Below, piece by piece: positions 43,309 to 54,283 of a DNA stretch of 64,000 nucleotides; position 1 is the first letter of the stretch; each line of letters starts with the position of its first letter. The stretch spans positions 4,226,134 to 4,290,133 of the forward strand of contig CM055618.1 of assembly GCA_029379385.1 (NCBI GenBank). Reading direction: 5' to 3'. The notes beneath the pieces are model-generated. The model was not told the origin of the DNA. It saw nothing but the letters and a program-made list of their open reading frames with translations, and searched no databases. A program made the translations under genes and the position numbers. The stretch comes from Quillaja saponaria. Its lineage: Eukaryota > Streptophyta > Magnoliopsida > Fabales > Quillajaceae.

Positions 43309-45002
43309 AGCATATCCTATCTCGGAAGCATCTGTTTCAACTATTTTAAAAGCATCTAGATGAGGAATACAAAGACATAGAAGTTCTTTAACTCTTTGTT
43401 TTATCCTTTTAACTGCTTCTGTAAAGTCATTGTTCCATTCTAGAGGATTCTTTTTTAATCGTGCAAATAATAATTTACAATCTAAAGCTAAGTCTTTGTA
43501 AAATTCACCTACATAAATTCAGGCTTCCTAAGAATCTCTGTAGTTCTTGTTTATCCCTTATTTCATTAGGAAATTTGTAAACAAATTGTATGGCTCTATC
43601 AATAGGTACAATAGAACCTTCATGAATATTTTGTCCTAGAAAAACGAATAGCAGTTTGAAATGTTTTTACCTTTTTTGCCGTACTAATCCCGCCTTCATG
43701 ACAATATTCAAAAATATATTGAGAAAGGGAAAATACTAAAATATCATCAATATAAACAATTATGAATTCTTGATAAGAATTAAAAATATCATTCATTATA
43801 TTTTGAAATTCATATGGAGCATTTTTTTAATCCAAATGGCATAACATTCCATTCATAATGCCCAAAAGGTAATAAAGGCAGTTTTGTACCTATCTTGTTC
43901 AACTATTTGAATTTGCCAATATCCTGATTTCATGTTAAATTTAGAGAATATTTTGGCATCATAAAGTCTATTTAACAAATCATTTTTATTAGGAATTGGA
44001 CCTAATCCATCTTAAAGCTGGGCAACTCTTGGGACTGTAACTTTTTCTAATTAATGCCTTTTTTGGTAATTCTTCTATCTCAACCTTACAGATTTCTAAG
44101 TGTCTAGGATCTATAGCTATAGGTCTAGCCTTAGAAGGAATTTGTTTCTCAGAGAAATCTGGTTCATAAGCCAATTCTCTTTTTTTTTTTTTTCCAAAAG
44201 GCATTGGGTATTTCAGCACAAATTGTTTGTTCAATTTTATTTTGAAATTTTTTTATTTCATCTTGAAGCTTAGGAGATTTCAATTGTTGCTCAATTCTCT
44301 TATATTCTATCTCTTCCTTTAGAGACATAAGAAATTTTTTCTTTCTTCTAATGGTATCTTTCATAAGATTGATTTCATGAATTCGAGGTTCTTTCTTATT
44401 TTCTACCTTTTATTGTAGTTTCTACCCCTGATTCATCTATCTTGGAAATGGGTAATAACATATGTAAAAAATGGTTTCCTAAGGTTACTCCATGTGCTAG
44501 GCCTTTAACTAAAACAAAGGGTATAGGAAAGCAAACCTTGTTATTACAAACTGTAGCATTAGACAATTTGTAGTTTATAATTAGACGATTCCCATCCGCA
44601 GCATGAAGTATTTGAGTTGTTTTCTGGAAATACTTAGATGGAACTAATCCTTCATTTATGCAATTCAAATCTGCTCCTAAATCTATTAAGGCTACAGACT
44701 GAAAATTGAATTTATTATTCACAATTATAGTTATTTTAGTAAACCATTTTTGTGCTATAACTAAGTAGTACAAATCCATCCTTCTAGATCATTAAGGATG
44801 TTTACAGTTCCTTCCTCACCCTTTTCCTCTATTTTCAGGTTCTGGATTTTTTGTTTCTTTTGATGATTCCCATAGAAGATCTTGGAACTGATCTTCATCC
44901 GATTCTTCTAGAATAGAAACTCTCTGTTTTAGAGTTTTTCTTCTTCCTTGATTTCATTAATTTATGATTTTAAATCAGCAATTGTTGGTTCTTTTGATGA
45001 AG
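43309..45002 (-). pseudogene. Endogenous pararetrovirus segment C, inverted (protease-RT-RNase H)
   Basis: Reverse-complement copy of the region matching 40300-41940 of segment B. On the minus strand the order is linker, protease (44779-44396, ALIDLGADLNCINEG with D-L-G in the active site) and the FCFPIPFVLVKGLAHG-type region deleted in B. Then come RT (connector 44364-44164, YEPDFSEKQIP, IDDILVF near 43755 with small deletions) and the start of RNase H (VETDASEIGYAS near 43330). It is joined tail-to-tail to segment B near 43308. Its right edge at 45002 abuts the continuation of the chromovirus LTR. Confidence 0.88.
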
Positions 45003-46541
45003 AAACAAATAGCCACCCAAAACAGCCCCATTTCAGTCCCTAAAATCTTTGCCTTGTTTCTAGCCACTTTAAGTGGCCATTCCAACTCCAAATTGAAGCC
45101 ATTTAAGGGTCATATTCAGCCACTTAAAGTAGCCAATTCAGCTCTCAAATTCAAGGGAACCATTTTTCAGCCACCATTGCTGCCCCTTTTGATCTCCAAT
45201 CCAACTCATTTTGGGCATCCAGCCACCTTGTGTTGCAATTCCAATTCCTATTTGGCCCCCAAACCATCAAGGTAAATTCTAAAACATACTTTGAAATTGT
45301 CTGATTTGGAAAATTCTTGGAATTGTCTATTTTTGTTATTTTGCGAAACTTTAAGAATCTTGGTATTTAGCATAAGTTTTAGCTATGGTATATCTATATA
45401 CTTTTTGTTTTGAGCTAACACAAGTTAATTTAGCATGTTTTGGCCACTTTTGGAATTCGTTAGATTTGGATGTTTGTTGAGGGGTAGAATGCATTATTAA
45501 GGTTAACTTTTAATTCAGGCTTTGTGGATGAACTCATTGCTTCTAACCCTTGGTTATTCAATTTGCTTTCGAGATGCTTATTGTATCGTCATTTGAAATT
45601 GTTCTAGGCTTGTTGGACACTCCCATAGCTTCCATTGGGTGACTTTATGTTCCCAGCATTCTTCGAAGCTTTTCTTATACTGTGAGTGGATAGTCCCTAA
45701 TGTAGTGTTTTCATTGTACTCACCACATGCGTCATTACTTTTCAATTCGGAAACTACTTCTTGTATAAACATGTTTTACTTAAACTTGACTTTTGATCTT
45801 CAAAGCTTTTCAAAGAAGTTTTTAACTAAATGATTTTGAAAGTACATTTGAACCATCAAATGTTTTAAAGATCCATTTTGAATCATTTATGCATACATGG
45901 ATATCATTATTAGTTATTTTACATTATTGAACATATTCATCCAGGACAAGCATTTTAACATTTTATCCTCTCTTATTTGATAAGTGTTATTGGACATATG
46001 ATTTGAATAGATTTTAACTTAATATTGCCACTTGGATGAAAGTTGATTTATGTTATTTTGACTATTATTGTACAACTATATTTGACTTTGGATTTGATAG
46101 ACTTGTTTTGATTTGGAAAGTCAATATCATAATATTTTTTATTTGGATAATGATGTTGGAGATGTTTCCATTGATTTTCTTTGTTTTTATCTTGGTAAAA
46201 CTTTGTTATTCAAGTATTCTATTTTTCTTTAAGATTTCTTTATGAAATGGTACTTGTCAAAACACCTTAGCTAACGGGGTATAGTCATCCTATGTGCACA
46301 TAGTATATTTTTTGAATATGGTACATAGTTAGGGAGGGATGCCCTAACCCTGTATGTGGGCCAACATATGTGATAATGAGTTTGATACCCTAGTTAGTGT
46401 GGATTTGGCATTGACTCGTTGTAAGCTATGGGTTCAATGGTTTGTATTGGAATTGATGGATCTGACACCTAGTTAGCAGGGGTTTGGTGCTAACTCGTTT
46501 TACTCTATAGGTATAGCGGTTTGATAGTTCTAACAATGTAG
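45003..46541 (+). repeat. Chromovirus 5' LTR, second part
   Basis: Resumes at ACAAATAGCCACCCAAAACA and aligns with 51850-53045 of the 3' LTR (CCTTGTTTCTAGCCACTTTA, CATCAAGGTAAAT, AACATGTTTTACTTAAACTT, CATGGATATCATTATTA). It then runs past it into sequence shared with 26109-26280. It is truncated near 46541, fused to RT. Relative to the 3' LTR it lacks about 385 bp after the GGTAAAT block. Confidence 0.82.
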
Positions 46542-46828
46542 CATATCGCCTTGTGGTGCTCCGGTGTTGTTTCTTCAAAAAAAGGATAAGCTCTATATGG
46601 ATAAGCATATATTATAGGAAAACTTAACAAGATGACAATTTGTATCAAGTACCCTCTTGTGCATATTGATGACTTATTTGATCAGCTTTAGGGAGCACAG
46701 TGTTTCTCCAAGATTGACTTAAGGTCAAGTTACCATTAGCTAAAGATGAAGCAAGAGGACTTTCAGGATACGATATGGGCATTATGAATTCTTAGTGATG
46801 TCTTGTGCACTCACGAGCTCACTTGCAG
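46542..46828 (+). pseudogene. Chromovirus RT, first part
   Basis: Reads SPCGAPVLFLQKK, then after frame changes [22 protein letters not shown] and EFLVMSCALTSSLA. The last residues run straight into [10 protein letters not shown] at 48697 once solo LTR D and one TGCAG are removed. Upstream pol and gag are missing. Confidence 0.88.
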
Positions 46829-48696
46829 TGTCACACCCTTAAATGAAGGTATGACTAGCTGGGAAAATGGGTGTCCATACTCCCGTGACCTTGAATACTT
46901 AAGTAATGTGTCCCACAGACTTATAAACACATTATAGTTAAGACTACTACAGTATTAATGAATATACAGCAGGGGTTCCCCGTACGATGGAACTATACCC
47001 ATGATATATATAAATAAACAACCTAGTTACAAAGTCAATAGTAAATTATAATATCAAATTATACAAAGGAGCTCCGCTCCTAACAAAACATGTAATCACT
47101 GTGGTAAACTCGATATGTATCTAACAATAATGCTTAACACCTAGAGTGACTGCAAGTTTTATCCTTTATGCTCTAAGTATGCGATATCTGAGATATACCT
47201 TGCCGCAGCAGAGTTGGCAGGTAGCAACTTTATAGCGATCAACAGCGGTTTCCTGGAAACTAAAAAAAACAACCACAAAAGAAAGAGTGAGTCACAATGA
47301 CTCAGTGGGTAAATCATGTATCCTACGGGTACCAGCATCATACAACACATATATCATAGTTTAAAACTCATATTAAAATCTATTGATGCATGTATGTAAT
47401 TATTATAGTCATACAATCACAGTTCGATTAGGTCACAATATCAAAATAGCAAACAAATGATACAAGCCAACCAACAATTAAACAATCAAAGGGCCAACAA
47501 GTAACTCAGCCCCACACAACAATATCTCCCCTTACCGGGCATTTACATGCTGCATAACAAGTAATTCTCCATACACAAATATCAAATTCAATTATCCTGG
47601 TGCAACTAGACTTTAATTTCTAAAATGAAAACCATTTTCAGAAAACTTTCACATTGTTGACCCTTATCAACCACATTCAATGTCAAACACATACCATCCG
47701 ATTAAATCATTGAAATAACTCAATTTCCTAATTTTTTATTATAACGCATTAATTCAAACATACACATAATAACCACTTTAAAGTTAATTCTACGATTTCT
47801 TAATCGTACATAATTATGTCTAATATGTTTCTTAAAACAAGGTTAATTGATTCAATTTATTCACTAATTTAAATTATATAACTTATCATTAACCTAGTCT
47901 AATTCATTTTTTCCTGATTAATTATATAACAATGGATCCCTACATAAATTAATCTCCATGTATATATTGAAATTTAACTTTAACTAATTATCTCCATGTA
48001 TATATTATTTAACTTTAACTAGTTGAAAAAAAATCATTCCCAATTTTTCCTATTTAGCTCATGACCTGCCCTTTTCAGCTGTGACCATGATGTATCACCA
48101 CACACTCCCCTCTTACTTTCATGCTTCATCAATCATTCCAAGAGAATAGGCAACCAAGTTGCTGCCCCAAACAGGGGACAGCAGCTTGGTTATCAACTTC
48201 AATCCCCAAGTCATGCGCCTTATTTTCCACAACCAGTCATCCAACCTCCTTTAAGGTGAACCTAATCACTACTCCAACTAACCAAACCACATCTTTTAAC
48301 CACTCAAAGATACTGAAAATCAAAAGAAATCACCCAATACCCTGTTACACACAGCTACAAAAGGAAAGAAGAATAAATGCATAATAGACCCAAAAAGAGA
48401 GTTGCAACTCTTGGATATCACCACCTTGACAGAGATGAATTTCAGGTCTTCAAACCCCCCCCCCCCCCCTCTCTTCCACGTACCATACATATACCCAAAG
48501 AAAAGAACAAGAACTCACCAAGAGCTTGAACTTAATTGTCAAGAAAGGAGGAAGTCACAACCAACCAGCAATCAGCCAAGAACAGGGAGGAGAATTCGGC
48601 AGAAAAAACAAAAGGAGGAGACTAAGTCGGTTAACAAGCTTTAAGAAGACATAAAAAAACTAACATGAATCATACCATCTTACTTGGGCTATCGCA
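46829..48696 (-). mobile_element. Solo LTR, family 1, copy D (TSD TGCAG)
   Basis: 1,868 bp from TGTCACACCC to GGGCTATCGCA, a slightly decayed form of the family end. TGCAG occurs at 46824-46828 and 48697-48701. The RT frame is restored across the site. A run of about 16 C lies at 48456-48471. Open frames 48121-48644 are LTR sequence with no recognisable product. Confidence 0.92.
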
Positions 48697-49480
48697 TGCA
48701 GCATTTATGGACTTAATAAACTGTATGTTCAAACCATTCTTCGATTTTGTAATTGTTTTCATTGATGACATCTTAATTTATTCTAAGAGTGATGAGGAAC
48801 ATGAGCATTATCTTATATTAGTTTTGCAAACCCTACGAGAACATCAGTTGTAAGATAAATTCTCAAAATATGAAATTTGGTTAGACAATATGGCTTTCTT
48901 GGGTCACATGGTATCTAAAGATGGGATTCAGATGGATTCAAGAAGGTCAAAACAGTTGTGTTAAGGACTTCTCACAGATTACATCTCCTTTGGACTGAAG
49001 AAATCTTTTAGAAGCTCAATACCTGTTTGACTACAGCTTTAGTGTTGACCTTACCTTTGGGATCATACAGTAACGTGGTGTATTGCAATGCTTCTAGAAT
49101 TGGATTTGGTTGCTTGTTGATGCAAAATGGTAAGGTGATCTACGCGACACATGATCTGGAAATGGCAACAGTGGTCTTCACTTTGAAGATTTGGCAGCAT
49201 TACCTATATAGTGATACATGAGATATACACCAACCACAAGAGTTTGACGTATATCTTCTAGTAGTGAAATTTGAACCTTAGGCAGAGGTTGTGGATGGAG
49301 TTATTAAAGGACTATGACTGCATTATTTTGTATCATCCCGAAAAGGCAAATATAGTTGCATATGCTCTTAGTAGGAAGTCTTTCGGGTACCTTTGCACAC
49401 ATAGTATTGAGATTAGAAGACCTTTGATTGCTGAGATGCATAAGTTGTTAAATGACAAGGTTCAATATGAGATCAGTGAG
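48697..49480 (+). pseudogene. Chromovirus RT (catalytic) and RNase H
   Basis: The 48665-48853 frame gives [17 protein letters not shown] and the catalytic [17 protein letters not shown] with FIDD at 48758-48769. FLGHMVSKDGIQMD follows near 48895. RNase H (49027-49221) gives [19 protein letters not shown]; the first catalytic Asp of the CDAS motif is now Asn. LNLRQRLWMELLKDYDCIIL and ANIVAYALSRKS, the end of RNase H, follow at 49271-49483. Confidence 0.92.
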
Positions 49481-49486
49481 TAAGGA

Positions 49487-49857
49487 GTGTTCTTGGCTCA
49501 AATTAGTGCACGGCCATCTCTTCTTGAGAGGATTCGTGAAGCGCAAATCAGGATCCTCATTTGGTTACACTTTGGGAGAGTGTTGTTTAGGGGCAGAGTA
49601 GTCAATTTTTCATTGAAGCGAATGGTATCCTTCAATTTGGTTCCCGATGTACTAGATGTGGGTGTTCTTTGTAGGGACATTCTTGAGGGAGCACATCAGT
49701 CAGCTTATGCCATTCATCTAGGTTCCATTTATTGTATCATGACTTACAGGAAACTTATTGGTGGGATGGTTTAAAGAGAGATGTAGCTGATAAAGTATCC
49801 ATATGCCTTACCTGTCAGCAGGTTAAGGAAGAGCACTGGGGACCAGCAGAGAAGTTG
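49487..49857 (+). pseudogene. Chromovirus integrase zinc-binding domain
   Basis: Decayed tether sequence, then the HHCC domain: ILEGAHQSAYAIHLGS and, in the 49732-50007 frame, MYHDLQETYWWDGLKRDVAD, ICLTCQQVKEEHWGPAEKLQ. The protein sequence stops at LQP where rRNA-derived DNA begins; the shared bases GCAGCC at the join could be microhomology. Confidence 0.9.
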
Positions 49858-50130
49858 CAGCCGACGGGTTTAGAACTGGGATCCTATTGCCCAGCCCTCA
49901 AAGCAAATCTTTTTCTCGAGGTTACGGATCCATTTTGTCGACTTCCCTTACCTACTTTATTCCATCGACCAGAGGCTCTTCACCTTGGAGACCTGATATG
50001 GTTATGAGTACGACCGGGCATGGGAAGCACTCGATCATTCGGATTTTCAAGGGTCGTCGAGGGCTTATTGGACACCACACAATGTGCAGTGCTCTTCCAG
50101 TTGCTGGACCCTACTTCTAGGTTAACCGAT
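49858..50130 (-). rRNA. 25S/26S rRNA fragment inside integrase
   Basis: Read on the minus strand this about 270-bp stretch follows the plant large-subunit rRNA in order: GAATCGGTTAACC, TAGGGTCCAGCAACTGGAAG, AGCACTGCACATTGTGTGGT, CCCTTGAAAATCCGAATGA, GCCCGGTCGTACTCATAACC, ATCAGGTCTCCAAGGTGAA, AGCCTCTGGTCGATGGAA, GGGAAGTCGACAAAATGGA, TCCGTAACCTCGAGAAAAAG and TTTGAGGGCTGGGC, then CCCAGTTCTAAACCCGTCGG. It is richer in GC than its surroundings. Many C-to-T/G-to-A type differences from the expected rRNA indicate age. It replaces about 45 integrase codons including the first catalytic Asp. The minus-strand frame 49980-50168 is a by-product, not a gene. Confidence 0.93.
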
Positions 50131-50640
50131 TCAAGGGATTTAATTATGTTTAGGTAATTATTGATCAATTGACTAAGTCATCACATTTCATTCTTGTGAA
50201 GAAAACTTACAATGTCATACAGCTAACTCAGATTTACCTTGATAGGATTGTTACGCTTCACGGTGTTCCCATTTTTGTAATGTTTGATTGTGGTACTCAG
50301 TTCACGTCTCAATTTTGGGGAAAGTTACAAAAAGTGATGGGTATGAAGTTGCATTTGAGTACTACTTTTCATCCACAAACAGATGGTTAGTCAAAGAGTA
50401 CTATTTAGACATTGGAAGACAAGCTTCGTGCTTGTGTTATGGACTTAGGCCAATTAGAGTAGCCACCTACCACCACTTATTAAGTTTGCTTACAACAACA
50501 GCTATCAAGCCAGTATTCAAATGGCACCTTTCAAGGCTCTTTATAGGCGGAGGTGTAAGTCACAAGTTTGTTGGTTGAAGGTTAGTAAGAGTATGTTTAT
50601 GCCATGAGATTGTGCAAGAGACTACCGAGAAGGTTTCCTT
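50131..50640 (+). pseudogene. Chromovirus integrase core
   Basis: After the rRNA fragment the frame resumes as FNYV, VIIDQLTKSSHFILVKKTYN and IYLDRIVTLHGVPIFVMFDC. GTQFTSQFWGKLQKVMGMKL carries the Asp of the FDCGTQF motif, then LSTTFHPQTDG. The region with the catalytic Glu (QTDGQTE) has a stop. The following [15 protein letters not shown] block is readable only with frame changes (50400-50640). Confidence 0.9.
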
Positions 50641-51103
50641 GATTCGAGGGCGTGTTTTCGCTACCCAATGTAGGCATAAGGCTATGTTGACAATCATCGC
50701 CAGGACTTAAAGTTTTTTGTTTACGATCATGTGTTCCTTCGTGTGTCACCGATTAAGGGCGTAATGTGGTTTTGAAAGAAGGGAAAGCTAACATTGAGGT
50801 ATAATGGTCCCTTTGAGATTCTTGCATGTGTTAGGGGAAATTGCTTATTGTTTAACTCTTCCATTGGATCTAGCAAGAGTTCATCTAGTGTTTCATGTTT
50901 TTGTGCTTCATAAATACTTACCAGATCCATCTCATAAGTTGCAGCCACAAACCATTCAATTGAGAGATAATATGATTTGTGCAGAGAAGTTGGTGGCTAT
51001 TCTTGATCATCAAGTGAAGAAGCTCTGCACCAAGGAAATAACATTGGTGAACATATTGTGGTGTAACCACTCTTCTTGGATGCGACTTGGGAAGCAGAAG
51101 TAG
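50641..51103 (+). pseudogene. Chromovirus integrase C-terminus with chromodomain
   Basis: GKLTLRYNGPFEIL near 50790 is the GPF/Y module. The 50804-51103 frame reads ALPLDLARVHLVFHVFVLHK-like text, then AEKLVAILDHQVKKLCTKEI and VNILWCNHSS, a chromodomain, with DATWEAE in another frame near 51078. This identifies the element as a chromovirus of the Tekay/Del type. Confidence 0.88.
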
Positions 51104-51229
51104 GGATGGGGGGAGAAATACCCTCATTTGTTTGTTGAGTGAAGTACCTTGCCAATTGCTTGTTGTTATATGATTATTTGATGGAGTGTTATGTTTTCCT
51201 TTTTTGTCAATTATTTCTAATTTATTCTT

Positions 51230-51242
51230 AAGGGGGGTAGAA
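51230..51242 (+). promoter_or_regulatory. Polypurine tract
   Basis: AAGGGGGGTAGAA directly before the LTR start TGTGATGAC; the expected plus-strand primer site. Confidence 0.9.
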
Positions 51243-53050
51243 TGTGATGACTGTATTTTTAACTGTTCCTAATTAGTGGACTTGAAGTTTCATGTAAATA
51301 TTTTGAACCCACTAGAATAACTTAGTGAGCTTCGAAAACTATTTTGAGCATTTTAGAGTGATAAAATTATTTTAGTAAATTACACAAGCTTTCATTTTAC
51401 ATAATAACTACATGATTTTTAAAGTGAAACATTTACTATTTTGGGAGTTTACATTAAACAAGGTAAAACTCTGGGAACCCGTTTTCGAATTTTAACTTGA
51501 GAAATCCTTTTGGACAACACTATGGGAGACGAGTCCTCATCCATATTTTTTTTTTTCTCCTTTTTTCTTTTTCCCATTTTCTCTTTTTCTCTCTCTTCCT
51601 TTTTCCTTCCTCCTTCCTCCTTCCTCCTCTTTATTCTAGCTTTTCTTCTTCTCTTCTTTGCAGCAGCCATGGCAACTTCAATTGCTCTCCTTTCCAGCTG
51701 AACCTCCCTCTCTTTTACCTCTCTAAGACCCTCCTAAAACCCCTCATATTTTGGTCTCCATTTCCCCCTGCATTTTGGTGTTATTTCAGTCCCTTCAATG
51801 GCTATTTCAGCCCCTTTTCTCCTCCATTTCAGGTCTATTTCCAGCTTCAAATAGCAACCCAAAAGAGATCCTAAAAGCCACCTGAAACAGACCCATTCAA
51901 TCTGTTTTTTAGGCTGATTTTCGGTCCGTTTTTGCCTTGTTTCCAGCCACCTTAGGTGGCCATTCCAACTACAAATTGAAGCCATTTGAGGGTCATTTGC
52001 AGCCATTTAAAGTAGCCAATCCAGCTCTGCAATTCAGGTCACTTTGGAGCCATTTTCCAGCCACCTCTTGTTGCAATTCGAGTTCCTATTTGGCCCCAAA
52101 CTATCAAGGTAAATCATTGGCATATGGGTCATTGTTCTAACCTTGATTTTCCATGATTTATAGTAAGCTAATTCCTATACTTGTGAGCTTGAATTTTGCA
52201 ATTGAAATTGTGTTCTCTTGAATTAAATTGTGGGTTATTTGAATTCCTATTGTTTTTCCCAAATTAGAAATCCTAGTCTTATCTCACTTATTGGAAATTT
52301 CATGAATTGAGTCTTGGTTATTTGTGTGGGTGTTTGGTTGTGAAAATTCAAATACAAGAATGTCATTTTGGTGTTGGAATGTTGGTTAGGAACTACATGT
52401 GAAAATTGTGTAAATTCAAGTTTTAGGATTTTTGAATTGTAAGTTGTTATAAGTGTGGGAAATGAAATTGTTGGGTTGATTTGGTAAATGGGTAATTCTA
52501 AAACATACTTTGAAATTGTCTGATTTAAAAAAAATCTTGGAATTGTCTATTTTTTTTAGTTTGCGAAACTTTAAGAATCTTGGTATTTAGCATATGTTTT
52601 AGCTATGATATATCTATATACTTTGTTTTTTTAGCTGACACAGGTTAATTTAGCATGTTTTGGTCACTTTAAGAATCTTGGATGTTTTTTTCACCTTTGA
52701 ATTCGGGCTTTGTGGAGGAACTCTTTGCTTCTTGTATAAACATGTTTTACTTAAACTTGACTTTTGATCTTTGAAGCTTTTCAAAATAGTTTTTAGGTAA
52801 ATGATTTTGAAAGCGCATTTGAACCATCAAACATTTTAAAAATCCATTTTGAATCACTTATGCGTACATGGATATCATTATTACTTATTTTACATTCTTG
52901 GACATAGTCATTGGGTACAAGCACTTTAACATTTTATCCTCTCTTATTTGATAAGTGTCATTGGCATTGGACATACGCTTTGAATAGATTAGAATAAATA
53001 TTGACACTTGGAATAAAAGTTGATTTATGTTATTTTGACTATTGATGTAC
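51243..53050 (+). repeat. Chromovirus 3' LTR, truncated
   Basis: Begins TGTGATGACTG after the PPT and aligns with 36569-37288 and then 45003-46055. It has an extra stretch at about 52110-52495. It is cut at 53050 where an Athila-like LTR starts. Polypyrimidine at 51548-51630. Confidence 0.88.
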
Positions 53051-54270
53051 TGATAAGTCCATGAAATAGCCTTAATTATGTGTCCTTTTTATTATATTAT
53101 TTGCTATGTTATTGACTTTTAGTTCAATGCTTAAAGGAAACCACTTTGAAGTTAAATTGGAGTAGAACAAAGATTTTCTACTCATCAGACGCCATGGCCG
53201 CAGAAAAGAGCCACTACAGTGCCCAAAATCGTGCAACAATTCATCTAGGGCACTGGGGCTGCAGAAAGGTATCTAGCATCTAGGTGCTAGAAAAGGGGTG
53301 CCCCAATGCACTACGGTGATTCCTTCTCCGATTTTTAGTGCTGAGGCCCTGGAACTTCAGTGTTGGGTGTTGGATCAATTCCTAAGAAAATATGGAGATT
53401 AAGAGGCAAACAAGAGTGCAAGGATAAACTGACGATCTGTATAGTTTCTTCACTTTCTTGTATTTGCTTGATGTTTTCTTTGTTTATATCCATGTTTACA
53501 TTAAGTAGTATGGAGTAGTTACTATTTCTCTAGGGATTGCAATGGAACTCAACATATAGCTTGGTTTTATGTTTATAATTTGATTGCTTAGGGTTTGATA
53601 CCTGAATTATTTATCTTATTCTATGATATATGCTTCTAATTGATTTGTTACCAATTAGATTGATTTGGTAACTTACAGGAACCTTGACAAAGAAAATCTA
53701 GGTTTAGCCTTATATAAGATAGCACTTGTTTGAATTTATTCACATGCTTGCTTGAATTTGATTTGTATGAAAGATAGAAATATACCTCCATACCTTGTGT
53801 AGCCATTGTTAGGTTTATTCTTAATGAGTCTAGCTTAATTCAATTCTCATAGAAATATAGTGATTTACTTAAGTTAGATATTATTATTATAAGCAATTCG
53901 AAAGATACTTATAATTAAATAAGAACCCTATTTAGTAATTCGGTATCACAACTAGGCATGATAAGATAATAATAATCTAAGTGAATGTTGAGGAAAGTTG
54001 TAATTCTAGGTTTTCTCCATTACATTCTCACGTTTGTTAGCATATTTTTTAGATTAGTTTAATTATAACTCTCTCAAAGTTCATTTGCTTGGATAAAGTT
54101 AGGATTGGTAAATTTTAGTACTTAGCAATTGTTTGATCTAATTACTCATGGGTTCGACAAGACTTTTATCTATTTACTTGTTAACGATACGTGCAACCAA
54201 TCCTAGTTTTAATTCAAACTCTTTATTTTTAATTTTCTTTTATCTTTTTAAATTTAATTTCTTGTTTGTT
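53051..54270 (+). mobile_element. Athila/Tat-like LTR, plus orientation
   Basis: Begins TGATAAGTCCATGAAATAGC, the same terminus seen reversed at 56601. It contains the CTAGTATGGAGTAGTTAC-type, CAACATATAGC and ACCAATTAGATTGAT blocks shared with 31126-31860 and 33860-34298. The right edge is approximate. Confidence 0.75.
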
Positions 54271-54283
54271 TTGTGAGGTGCAA

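Larger units (their letters stand above)
36569..53050 (+). mobile_element. Tekay/Del-like chromovirus with nested insertions
   Basis: Composite element inferred from order and homology: 5' LTR start (36569-37288), EPRV complex (37289-45002), rest of the LTR (45003-46541), then a deletion of the LTR end, PBS, gag and protease. RT follows (46542-46828), then solo LTR D, RT/RNase H (48697-49480), integrase with an rRNA fragment (49487-50580), chromodomain (to about 51103), PPT (51230-51242) and a 3' LTR (51243-53050) cut by an Athila-like LTR. The two LTRs align piecewise. No target duplication can be tested because the right end is lost. Confidence 0.8.

Noticed and set aside
49980..50168. 62-codon minus-strand frame within the rRNA-like stretch
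   Set aside because: It is a translation of 25S rRNA-derived DNA, the kind of spurious protein often annotated from rDNA.
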